64,000 nt of DNA from assembly GCF_001282685.1 (NCBI RefSeq), contig NZ_LN875035.1:1220250-1284249 (forward strand), in the 5' to 3' direction. A program made the position numbers and the translations under genes. Position 1 is the first letter of the stretch. Every line of letters begins with the position of its first letter. The notes beneath the pieces are model-generated. The model saw nothing but the letters and a program-made list of their open reading frames with translations, was not told the DNA's origin and made no database searches. Origin of the DNA: Niameybacter massiliensis. Lineage in GTDB: Bacteria > Bacillota > Clostridia > Lachnospirales > Cellulosilyticaceae. Positions 1-7,141 of the stretch are shown one piece after another.

Positions 1-292
1 CTGTATCTAGTGAATCCAAAATTGCATGCTTCTTTTCGCTATTTAAGTAATTTAAAAGACGACTTCTAATAACCAATTGAGCAAATGGAAGAAAGTCTCC
101 TTTATGAGCATCATATTTACAAATGGCCTCATAAAAAGAACTTAATCCAATACTAAATTCTTCATCATTTTCTATAGATACATAGCGATGTGTAATTGAG
201 GATATAACCTTAACAATAAAGGGGATATAATCTTCAATCAAATCATCTGCATCAGTATAAATTTTATTATGTACACTAATATTGATCTGCAT
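1..292 (-). CDS. sigI: RNA polymerase sigma factor SigI, N-terminal part (runs off the window)
   Basis: Reading the minus strand from an ATG at 290-292 gives 97 open codons that run off the left edge. A good ribosome site (GAGGAAG) precedes the ATG. The translation contains EDYIPFIVKVISSITHRY, then DDEEFSIGL-type and LPFAQLVIRSRLLNYL segments. This is the conserved first region of the SigI family, alternative sigma factors of Bacillus and Clostridia. In cellulolytic Clostridia SigI is normally followed by rsgI, a membrane anti-sigma factor whose outer domain senses polysaccharide; that gene would lie just outside this window to the left. The family call is firm; the trigger is unknown because the RsgI partner is not visible. 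Confidence 0.88.
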   Translation of the reverse strand, partial: MQINISVHNKIYTDADDLIEDYIPFIVKVISSITHRYVSIENDEEFSIGLSSFYEAICKYDAHKGDFLPFAQLVIRSRLLNYLNSEKKHAILDSLDT

Positions 293-390
293 AAACTTCC
301 TCACTTCTTCAAGAATAAAATATCTCCCTTATACTATAAAATACATTTCATGTTTTGTCATTGGGTACTCTTTTTTCTTAAATATATAAA

Positions 391-428
391 AAAGCCTGAA
401 ATACCCTTCCATGAGTACTTCAGGCTTT
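391..428 (-). terminator. Intrinsic terminator of the DUF5348-like gene
   Basis: Ten-base inverted repeat (AAAGCCTGAA / TTCAGGCTTT) starting five bases past the stop codon of the 433-651 gene. On the minus strand it runs into a U-rich tail. Confidence 0.8.
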
Positions 429-432
429 CGCT

Positions 433-651
433 CTATTTATCTGCTCGTGCTGGCAGACCTTCATATAGGTAGATAACTAAGAAACCATCTGTAAAATAGT
501 ATTCTCCAAATTCATCTTCCTCAACTTTTCCTTCTAACCATTCTTGTTCATCTTCCTCAAAAATAGTAATATCTTCACCACCAACCCAATAAGTCTCTTG
601 ATCTAACCCAAAGTACCCTTGATCATTTCTGAAAAGCATACCTTCTTTCAT
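433..651 (-). CDS. Small acidic protein, DUF5348-like
   Basis: This is a 72-residue, strongly acidic protein with no signal peptide or membrane segment. It starts at an ATG preceded by GAGGTG. The opening MKEGMLF, a central ITIFEEDEQEWLEGKVEED stretch and the closing GLPAR resemble DUF5348, a family of short proteins of unknown function that fold as a small beta barrel. It is a single-gene unit between sigI and the osmolyte operon, with its own terminator and a TATAAT-like box about 45 bases upstream. No function can be proposed. Confidence 0.6.
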   Translation of the reverse strand: MKEGMLFRNDQGYFGLDQETYWVGGEDITIFEEDEQEWLEGKVEEDEFGEYYFTDGFLVIYLYEGLPARADK

Positions 652-1051
652 TTTGTCACCTCATTTATAGTATAAATAGCTAAAGCTATTATAATACTAG
701 AGTGCCCTTTTGGCTATATCTAAATTTCTTAACTTATATAACAACTTATCTGAACTATTTTCACCAAGGTTTCTTAGCTCCTTGCCAAAGTCCTTTCACT
801 AACTTCTTTCATTATCTATCTAAAAACAGTACGTCTAGTATTTTTCATATTTAAACAGAACTGCTTATTCACTTTAAAATAATTATATTTAACAAATCTC
901 TCCTCTATGAATTCCTCTCACTTTTGTATATCTAACTATTAACTTGTATCTTTGCATTATATACTCTATAAATAATTTTTAAATTATTATAGCATAAAAA
1001 GCTCTATTATTATTGAAATAGCATGCTATTCTAAATTGAATGTGTAAACGC
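652..1051. other. AT-rich intergenic stretch without a recognised gene
   Basis: About 400 bases lie between the DUF5348-like gene and the terminator of the osmolyte operon. On the minus strand a TATAAT box near 694-699 is the likely promoter of the 433-651 gene. Only ORFs of a dozen codons occur and none has convincing context. No RNA fold, repeat or decayed gene was recognised. Confidence 0.5.
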
Positions 1052-1105
1052 AAAAAGGGCAGTTGTGAACTAATCTATTGAGTTCGCTACACAACTGTCC
1101 TTTTT
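1052..1105 (-). terminator. Terminator of the osmolyte uptake operon
   Basis: A 16-bp inverted repeat, AAAAAGGGCAGTTGTG against CACAACTGTCCTTTTT (one G-U pair), sits immediately after the permease/binding-protein gene and ends in a T run on the minus strand. Confidence 0.85.
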
Positions 1106-1109
1106 CTAT

Positions 1110-2687
1110 CTATTTAATATATCCTCTTTCTACTAAAAAATCATGTGCAACCTTTTCTGGTGCCTTTCCTTGTACATCTACCCTATAGTTAAGCTGCATC
1201 ATATCCTGATCTGTAATTTGACCTGTTAAGGTCTCTAGGACTTTTTCAAGTTCAGGATATTTTATAAGTGTATCCTCTCTCACTAAAGGTACTGCATAAT
1301 ACGGAGCAAAAAAGTTTTTGTCATCTTCTAATACTACTAAATCAAACTCTTCAACTAGCCCATCCGTTTTAAAGACATCTATAACATCACTCTCTCCACT
1401 ATCAATAGCACTATATCTTAAAGCACCATCTACTGCTTTAACTTCTTTAAAATTTAAATCATAAACTTCTTGAACTCCTATTAAACCATCTATTCTATTT
1501 GCAAATTCAATAGTTGTTCCTGCTATTAACTCTTTCTCAATAGCTTTCAAATCTGATATAGTTTTTAAATTATATTTTTCCTTAGTATCTGGTCTAACTG
1601 CAAGTGCATAAGTATTATTAAATCCTAACGTTGGTAAAGTTTCTATTCCAAACTTCTCTCTATATTGTTCTTTAACTCTAGTATACATTTCTTCAGGTGT
1701 GTTATAAATATTTTCTTCACCTAATACATTAACTAGCATCGTCCCTGTATAATCTACATAGAGATCTATATCCCCCTTTTTTAGAGCTCCGAATGCTACC
1801 TGGGTACCTCCTAAATTTAATTTAGTCTCTACATTCAAATCCGTTTCTTCTTCAATCAGATAAGCTAACATAGAACCAACTATAAGTTGTTCCGTAAAGT
1901 TTTTAGAACCTATTACTATTGTATCTTTTCCTGTTGTTTTCACAAAATTTACCTTACCTAGTATTCCTACACTTAATCCTATAATTATTAATATTACTAT
2001 TACGGTTTTAGGAGTTTTCTTTGAATTTTTAATAATCAACTCTCCATTGCTTCCTTTAATTCCATTAGGTGTTACACTTTTTTCTATTACTCCAATTACA
2101 TAATCCATAAGTAATGCTAGAATAGCTGCTGGTATAGCTCCTAATAAAATTAAATGATTGTTAACCGTTTGAATTCCTGAAAATACTAAATAACCAAGAC
2201 CACCTGCACCAACAAATGCCGCAATAGTCATCAGCCCTACAGCTGTAACAGATGCAATTCTAACCCCAGCCATAATAACTGGCATTGCCAAAGGAATTTT
2301 TATTTTTATTAAAATTTGTCTAGGTGTCATTCCAATTCCTTTTGCTGCTTCTATAGTATCAGGATTAATATTCATCAATGCAGTATACGTATTTTTTACA
2401 ATTGGTAAGATAGAGTATAAAATAACCATTATAATAGCTGGCTTTGCACCAATACCCACTATGGGTATTAGAAAACCTAAAATCGCCAATGAAGGTATAG
2501 ATTGCATCAGATTCGCTACTCCTATAACTATGCTAGCCATTTTTTTATTTTTAGTAATAAAAATCCCTAAACAAACACCTATAAGTACACTCATTATAAT
2601 TGCAACAGCTGTTAGTTGAATATGCTCTATACATAATAAAAATAGCTCTTCTTTCTTCATAATTAATGTATTTATAAATTCTTGCAT
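1110..2687 (-). CDS. Glycine betaine/choline-type ABC permease fused to its substrate-binding protein
   Basis: This 525-residue protein combines two subunits. Residues ~1-215 are a ProW/OpuCB-type permease with about six membrane segments and an EAA loop (IEAAKGIGMTPRQIL). After a further membrane anchor, residues ~255-525 form an OpuAC/OsmF-type binding domain starting with IVIGSKNFTEQL. It would import a compatible solute such as glycine betaine, carnitine or choline across the membrane. The ATG directly abuts the stop codon of the ATPase gene, so the two are co-translated. The same fused architecture is known for the ergothioneine importer EgtU, so the substrate is not settled by the fusion; the neighbouring BusR-like regulator favours an osmolyte. 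Confidence 0.87.
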   Translation of the reverse strand: MQEFINTLIMKKEELFLLCIEHIQLTAVAIIMSVLIGVCLGIFITKNKKMASIVIGVANLMQSIPSLAILGFLIPIVGIGAKPAIIMVILYSILPIVKNTYTALMNINPDTIEAAKGIGMTPRQILIKIKIPLAMPVIMAGVRIASVTAVGLMTIAAFVGAGGLGYLVFSGIQTVNNHLILLGAIPAAILALLMDYVIGVIEKSVTPNGIKGSNGELIIKNSKKTPKTVIVILIIIGLSVGILGKVNFVKTTGKDTIVIGSKNFTEQLIVGSMLAYLIEEETDLNVETKLNLGGTQVAFGALKKGDIDLYVDYTGTMLVNVLGEENIYNTPEEMYTRVKEQYREKFGIETLPTLGFNNTYALAVRPDTKEKYNLKTISDLKAIEKELIAGTTIEFANRIDGLIGVQEVYDLNFKEVKAVDGALRYSAIDSGESDVIDVFKTDGLVEEFDLVVLEDDKNFFAPYYAVPLVREDTLIKYPELEKVLETLTGQITDQDMMQLNYRVDVQGKAPEKVAHDFLVERGYIK

Positions 2688-3812
2688 CTACTCATCTCCC
2701 TTTTCTATAAATTGTGAACCAAGCAGTGACAGCAAACTACTTCTTGTAATAAGTCCTTTCAATCTATCCTCCTCATCAACAATAGCCAAATACCCCAATT
2801 GTGTATTACTAAACTGATCTACTACATCTATTAGCGTACCGTTCTCATCTATAGTGGGAACATCACTACTCATTACTTGTTCTATAGTTAATTGCCCATG
2901 TTCTATTTTCTTCAATTTACTTAGACTTACATAGCCTAATAGAACTTTATCTTTATCCACCACTAATAATCCATCTATTTTCTTTTCTCTCATAGTTTCC
3001 ATAGCCTGTAGAACTGTTCTTTTTTTACTAATGGTACCTGGATTTGCAATTGCGGCATCAATAGGTTTTATAAGTGCTGGATTGTTCCATATTTTTCCTT
3101 TTCCTATAAATTGCTCAACATATTCTCCATTAGGATGTTTTAATATATTTTCAGGTGTATCATACTGTAGAATCTTCCCATTTCTTAAAATACATATTTT
3201 GTCCGCCAACTTAATGGCTTCATCCATGTCATGAGTTACAAATACAATTGTCTTATTAAACTCTTCTTGTATATTTAATAATTGATCTTGTAAATCTGAC
3301 CTGGTCATAGGGTCTAGGGCAGAAAATGGTTCATCCATTAAAATAATTTCTGGATCCGTAATCAAAGCTCTAGCTACTCCTACTCTTTGTTGCTGGCCCC
3401 CCGATAGCTGAGCTGGATATCTATCTATAAATACCTTTGGATCTAATCCTACTAATTCTAATAACGCTTTAGTTTTAGCTTCTAAAAATTCTCCCCTCTT
3501 CCCCAACAATTGAGGAATAATCTGTATATTTTCTTTTATAGTCATATGTGGAAATAAACCATGTTGCTGAATTACATATCCTATCTTTCTTCTTAATTCA
3601 ATTGGATCCCAAGTTCCTATATCTGTCCCATTAACGACTATTTGTCCTTCAGATAACTTTATTAATCTGTTAATCATCTTAAGAAGTGTTGTTTTTCCTG
3701 ATCCACTTTCACCAATTAATGCAACAATATTTCCTTTTTCAATTTTTAAATTAAATCCATCAATAACCGTTGTTCCTTTGTACTTTTTACATACATCTAT
3801 AAATTCTATCAT
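2688..3812 (-). CDS. opuCA: Osmolyte ABC transporter ATP-binding protein with tandem CBS domains
   Basis: This 374-residue ATPase has Walker A GESGSGKT (34-41), Q-loop, the signature LSGGQQQR and Walker B ILMDEPFSALD. Residues ~250-370 form two CBS domains. That arrangement is typical of ProV/OpuCA/OpuAA, where the CBS pair senses ionic strength or, in OpuCA, binds cyclic di-AMP. It powers the fused permease encoded immediately downstream. It is transcribed away from the busR-like gene, from a promoter at 3871-3899. The family is certain; inhibition by cyclic di-AMP is inferred from relatives. Confidence 0.92.
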   Translation of the reverse strand: MIEFIDVCKKYKGTTVIDGFNLKIEKGNIVALIGESGSGKTTLLKMINRLIKLSEGQIVVNGTDIGTWDPIELRRKIGYVIQQHGLFPHMTIKENIQIIPQLLGKRGEFLEAKTKALLELVGLDPKVFIDRYPAQLSGGQQQRVGVARALITDPEIILMDEPFSALDPMTRSDLQDQLLNIQEEFNKTIVFVTHDMDEAIKLADKICILRNGKILQYDTPENILKHPNGEYVEQFIGKGKIWNNPALIKPIDAAIANPGTISKKRTVLQAMETMREKKIDGLLVVDKDKVLLGYVSLSKLKKIEHGQLTIEQVMSSDVPTIDENGTLIDVVDQFSNTQLGYLAIVDEEDRLKGLITRSSLLSLLGSQFIEKGDE

Positions 3813-3870
3813 TCATATCCCCCTTCTTACAACTTTATATTTTTGTTAAGTTTTCAGTTTTAACAATTTA

Positions 3871-3899
3871 ATGTTAATCTAAAGTTGTTAGTTTGTCAA
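3871..3899 (-). promoter_or_regulatory. Sigma-A promoter of the osmolyte operon
   Basis: On the minus strand TTGACA (3894-3899) is followed after exactly 17 bases by TAACAT (3871-3876), about 60 bases before the opuCA start codon. A BusR-type repressor would have to act in or near this divergent intergenic region; no operator was identified with confidence. Confidence 0.7.
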
Positions 3900-3997
3900 A
3901 TCGTTTCCCGCTCTTAGATACGTCACCTATAGTATTCTCCACAAAATATGCTATACTACTTATAAATAAATATATATAATTTAAAAGAGGAATTTTT

Positions 3998-4663
3998 ATG
4001 AGTAAACCAAATATACCTAGATATACTAGTATCGCTATTGATATCGCACATAATATCTTGAATGATACTTATGCTGTAGGTGAGAAAATCAAGGGCCGTT
4101 CTACCCTGTCTAGCAAATACAGCGTATCTCCTGAAACTATTAGAAAATCTATTTTTCTTTTAAGAGATATGGATGTAGTAGAAGTAAATGAGAAAAGTGG
4201 AATTGTTATTAAGTCTAAAGATATGGCTTATATGTTTATTGAAAAGTATGATACACAAATTAATATTAATTTACTTCATCAAAAGATACTCGATCTTCAA
4301 AAACAAAAAAATGAGTTAGAATTACAAATTAATTTGCACCTTAATACAATTTTAGAATATACCCTTAAATACGAACGCACCCTCTCTTTAAATGCTCCTG
4401 AAGATTTAAGTGATCATATTGATACAATTAAATTAACATTAAGTGAGGAAGATTTTGTAATTGGTAAAAGCATTAGTGAAACTCAATTTTTCAAATATAC
4501 TCATGCTACTATTGTATCTATTACTAAACAAAATGAACGTATTCTCTCACCAGGTCCATTTCATGTATTCCAACCAAATGATATTCTTAATATCGTCTGT
4601 GATGAAACACATATTGAAGTTGCTAAATCTTTTATAAAATTCGGTCCACATACATGTAATTAA
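3998..4663 (+). CDS. busR: BusR-like transcriptional regulator (GntR winged helix plus RCK_C)
   Basis: The protein has 221 residues. Residues ~1-75 are a GntR-type winged helix (SVSPETIRKSIFLLRDMDVV). Residues ~85-125 are a heptad-rich coiled coil. Residues ~135-215 are a TrkA-C/RCK_C domain (EDFVIGKSI, then PNDILNIV). This exact order is that of BusR of lactococci and streptococci, a repressor of a glycine-betaine transporter whose RCK_C domain binds cyclic di-AMP. Its divergent position next to an Opu transporter matches that role. A good site (AGAGG) precedes the ATG. Ligand and target are inferred by homology and context. Confidence 0.82.
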   Translation: MSKPNIPRYTSIAIDIAHNILNDTYAVGEKIKGRSTLSSKYSVSPETIRKSIFLLRDMDVVEVNEKSGIVIKSKDMAYMFIEKYDTQININLLHQKILDLQKQKNELELQINLHLNTILEYTLKYERTLSLNAPEDLSDHIDTIKLTLSEEDFVIGKSISETQFFKYTHATIVSITKQNERILSPGPFHVFQPNDILNIVCDETHIEVAKSFIKFGPHTCN

Positions 4664-4667
4664 AGAC

Positions 4668-4711
4668 AAAAAGAGTAATAGATGCCTTTTATTGCATCTA
4701 TTACTCTTTTT
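4668..4711. terminator. Bidirectional terminator between busR-like and transporter genes
   Basis: An 18-bp inverted repeat (AAAAAGAGTAATAGATGC and its complement) with an 8-base loop. The A-rich and T-rich flanks serve the plus-strand regulator and the minus-strand transporter. Confidence 0.85.
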
Positions 4712-4762
4712 ATCTTTAATCCTATTCTAACTTAAAATATTTTATGTTCTCTTTTCAATACA

Positions 4763-6208
4763 TTATCCTACAATGAGGTTTACAACTGGTAAACCTACAA
4801 TAATGGTTACAAGTAATGTAGCTACACAAAATACGGTTGCATACTTATAAATATCTTTAGCAGATAGCCACTGGCTATTCCCATGCAAAATTGCACCTAC
4901 TGGTGAACTTGATGGTGTAATCATTGCAATACACGTGATAAAGAATACAAGAATAGCAATTGGCAAACTTGATGTATTCATTTGCTGTGTAAAGAGATAG
5001 AATATTGGTATCATAAGCATACCAATTACCATGTTGTTGCAAAGATTTGTGAGTACAAAGCTTATCACAATCATTAAAATTGTAAAGACTAATATACTCT
5101 TGCCTTCAAAAATAGGTTGAGTAATTTGTTCGAGTAATGGAATGATTCCCGTGCCTTCTGCTGTTAATGCATTTCCTATACAAATAGCTGATGCTACAAT
5201 GAGTATAACTGACCATGCTGCATACTTAGAGATAACCTTTTGAAAATGAATAATGGGTTCTCCCTCTATTTTTAATGCGCACCCAAGTGCTACAAGTAAA
5301 ATCGCTATACCATTTTGCATATTATTCATGAAGTCACGCACGACACCTTGTGGTAAAATAGATGGCATAAGTACCCATATCATATAGAAAACTAATGCAT
5401 CAAGAAGAATCATTTGTTTCTTTGTAAGAGGTTGTAGTGGCTCTTTATTAAGTTGCTCATAATTAATATTTTTAATAGCTGAAATATCTGGTCTTAAAAT
5501 ATATTTAATTACAACAACCATTGCTAAAATAGAGACCAACGAAAGAATCACTGCAACTACCATATATGGAAAGTAGTCGATGCTTGTTCCAGTTATATTT
5601 GCATAGTTATTGAACATGGCTGGCAAAGCTCCTTTATAAGGAGTTGTTGCAAACCCAAGTGTCCCTGCCATTGCTACACTTATTAATAAAATCTTTACGT
5701 ACGCATCTTCCTTTTTTAGTTTGAATTGTTCAAACATACTATAAAGAATTGGATACAATAAGAATAATGATGAGGTTACAAGAGTCATTACACTTAAAAC
5801 ATAAGAGGCTACTAAAATCATTGTTGTAAATACCCAAGGTCTTCCATTATTGATTTTACGTGTAAGGAACCACTTTGCAACATAATCACAAAGTCCTGCT
5901 TCTGAGATAGCCCCTGTTAAAATCATAATATAAAGAATCATATTTACCAGCGGATTACCTAAAGCTGTAGTAATAGCTTTATCAACTGGCATGTAACCTG
6001 ATATACCTAGTAAAATAATCCCGATTAAGCTAGGCCATATGGTATCAATAAACATCCATGCATAAATAACACTGAACAAAATCCCTAGAATTCTCATTCC
6101 CAATGGCGTTACCGGTGCAATAGGTGGCATTAACCAAAATACTAAAAGAATGATTGCGCTGATTATTACATGTAAACCATAAGTACTTTTTATCTTTTGA
6201 CTGCTCAT
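4763..6208 (-). CDS. SLC13/DASS-type anion:cation symporter
   Basis: A 481-residue integral membrane protein with roughly 12 hydrophobic segments and no soluble domain. Repeated motifs such as VTSSLFLLYP in the first half and ITPSSSPVGAILHGNSQW in the second fit the two substrate/sodium loops of the divalent-anion:sodium symporter (ArsB/NhaD/SLC13) superfamily. Relatives carry citrate, tartrate, succinate or sulfate; the substrate here cannot be read from sequence. It starts at an ATG with an AAGGAAAGGG ribosome site. Two palindromes 20-58 bases upstream and the divergent Crp-type gene indicate specific regulation. Confidence 0.78.
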   Translation of the reverse strand: MSSQKIKSTYGLHVIISAIILLVFWLMPPIAPVTPLGMRILGILFSVIYAWMFIDTIWPSLIGIILLGISGYMPVDKAITTALGNPLVNMILYIMILTGAISEAGLCDYVAKWFLTRKINNGRPWVFTTMILVASYVLSVMTLVTSSLFLLYPILYSMFEQFKLKKEDAYVKILLISVAMAGTLGFATTPYKGALPAMFNNYANITGTSIDYFPYMVVAVILSLVSILAMVVVIKYILRPDISAIKNINYEQLNKEPLQPLTKKQMILLDALVFYMIWVLMPSILPQGVVRDFMNNMQNGIAILLVALGCALKIEGEPIIHFQKVISKYAAWSVILIVASAICIGNALTAEGTGIIPLLEQITQPIFEGKSILVFTILMIVISFVLTNLCNNMVIGMLMIPIFYLFTQQMNTSSLPIAILVFFITCIAMITPSSSPVGAILHGNSQWLSAKDIYKYATVFCVATLLVTIIVGLPVVNLIVG

Positions 6209-6228
6209 ATTTCTTCCCTTTCCTTATT

Positions 6229-6244
6229 TGTTATATTTATAACA
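6229..6244. promoter_or_regulatory. Operator palindrome 1 in the transporter/Crp divergent region
   Basis: TGTTATATTTATAACA: seven-base perfect arms around a two-base centre. Its reverse complement is exactly the sequence of the second site at 6251-6266. Probable binding site of the divergent Crp/Fnr-type regulator. Confidence 0.7.
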
Positions 6245-6250
6245 TCACTT

Positions 6251-6266
6251 TGTTATAAATATAACA
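6251..6266. promoter_or_regulatory. Operator palindrome 2 in the transporter/Crp divergent region
   Basis: TGTTATAAATATAACA, the same seven-base arms as site 1. Centre-to-centre distance is 22 bp, about two helical turns, so two dimers would sit on the same face of the DNA. Confidence 0.7.
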
Positions 6267-6284
6267 CTCTTACAACAAGAGAAA

Positions 6285-6300
6285 TATAGCATATGCTATA
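6285..6300. promoter_or_regulatory. Third palindrome upstream of the Crp-type gene
   Basis: TATAGCATATGCTATA is a perfect 16-bp palindrome of different sequence from the other two. It ends 20 bases before a TATAAT box at 6321-6326, so it is centred near -40 of the regulator's own promoter. Possibly an activator or autoregulatory site; this is inference. Confidence 0.45.
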
Positions 6301-6369
6301 CTTTTATAGATTATATTTGATATAATTTATTTATAAAGTCCGATATTTTTCAACTAAGGAGCATACATC

Positions 6370-7062
6370 ATGAGTTCATTATCCAAGGAATGCTTTAAGC
6401 AACTTTATTCAAGCGGTACAATTATGGAAATTCCTAAAGGACATTGCTTTACAACAGAAAGCTATGGTACTAATTCTGTTTATTGTCTTCTAGATGGTAT
6501 CTGTGCACTCATTCGCTATACCAAATGCGGTAAAGAAATTATTTATTATTACTTTCAAGAAGGTGATATTATCGGATGTGTACGTTTTCATGCTGTTGAA
6601 AGCAAACAAGACCAACCTATTCACCATACTGTTAATTATCATGTCTATGCTAAAACAGATTGCACTATTTCTAGATTGAGTTTCAATAAAGTTGCTGAGC
6701 TTATGGATTCTAATATAGAAATTGCTCGCTATTTTAATTTTTCTTTATCTAATCATTATCTCTCTATCCTCAACCATCTACATTCTTCTAAAGAATGTGA
6801 TACAACTGAGCGTCTTGCCCATCTTCTCATTGAGTTAGCTATTTATAAAAACGGCGCTTATATCGTCGATAAACACTTTACTTATGTAGAAATGGCTAAA
6901 TATCTGGGCGTTCATTATGTTACCGTTTCGCGTATTATGGCTAACTTCAAACAATTTGGCTTTATTACAAAATCCGGTCATAATACAATTATTGAAGATA
7001 TAAAAACATTGACTACTATGGCAAGTCCTGCTAATCAAGGTTCTGAAAATATTATCTTATAG
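6370..7062 (+). CDS. Crp/Fnr-family transcriptional regulator
   Basis: The protein has 230 residues. Residues ~10-135 form a cyclic-nucleotide-binding-type beta barrel (YCLLDGICALIRYTKCGKE, then YYYFQEGDIIGCV). Residues ~150-215 are a Crp-type helix-turn-helix (YVEMAKYLGVHYVTVSRIM). There is no cysteine cluster for an Fnr iron-sulfur centre, and the phosphate-binding signature of true cAMP receptors is not evident, so the ligand is unknown. The ribosome site is AAGGAG. It is divergent from the SLC13-type transporter with palindromic sites between, so it most likely controls uptake of that transporter's substrate. Confidence 0.85.
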   Translation: MSSLSKECFKQLYSSGTIMEIPKGHCFTTESYGTNSVYCLLDGICALIRYTKCGKEIIYYYFQEGDIIGCVRFHAVESKQDQPIHHTVNYHVYAKTDCTISRLSFNKVAELMDSNIEIARYFNFSLSNHYLSILNHLHSSKECDTTERLAHLLIELAIYKNGAYIVDKHFTYVEMAKYLGVHYVTVSRIMANFKQFGFITKSGHNTIIEDIKTLTTMASPANQGSENIIL

Positions 7063-7087
7063 CTCTAACACCTCCTGATATAAAAAA

Positions 7088-7122
7088 AGCCCCCTATATT
7101 TTAATCGAAAATATAGGGGGCT
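7088..7122 (-). terminator. Terminator between Crp-type and diguanylate cyclase genes
   Basis: A 15-bp inverted repeat (AGCCCCCTATATTTT and complement) with a 5-base loop. A run of seven T follows on the minus strand, so it mainly serves the cyclase gene; it can also end the plus-strand transcript. Confidence 0.88.
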
Positions 7123-7141
7123 CTCTAATTATTTTATACTT

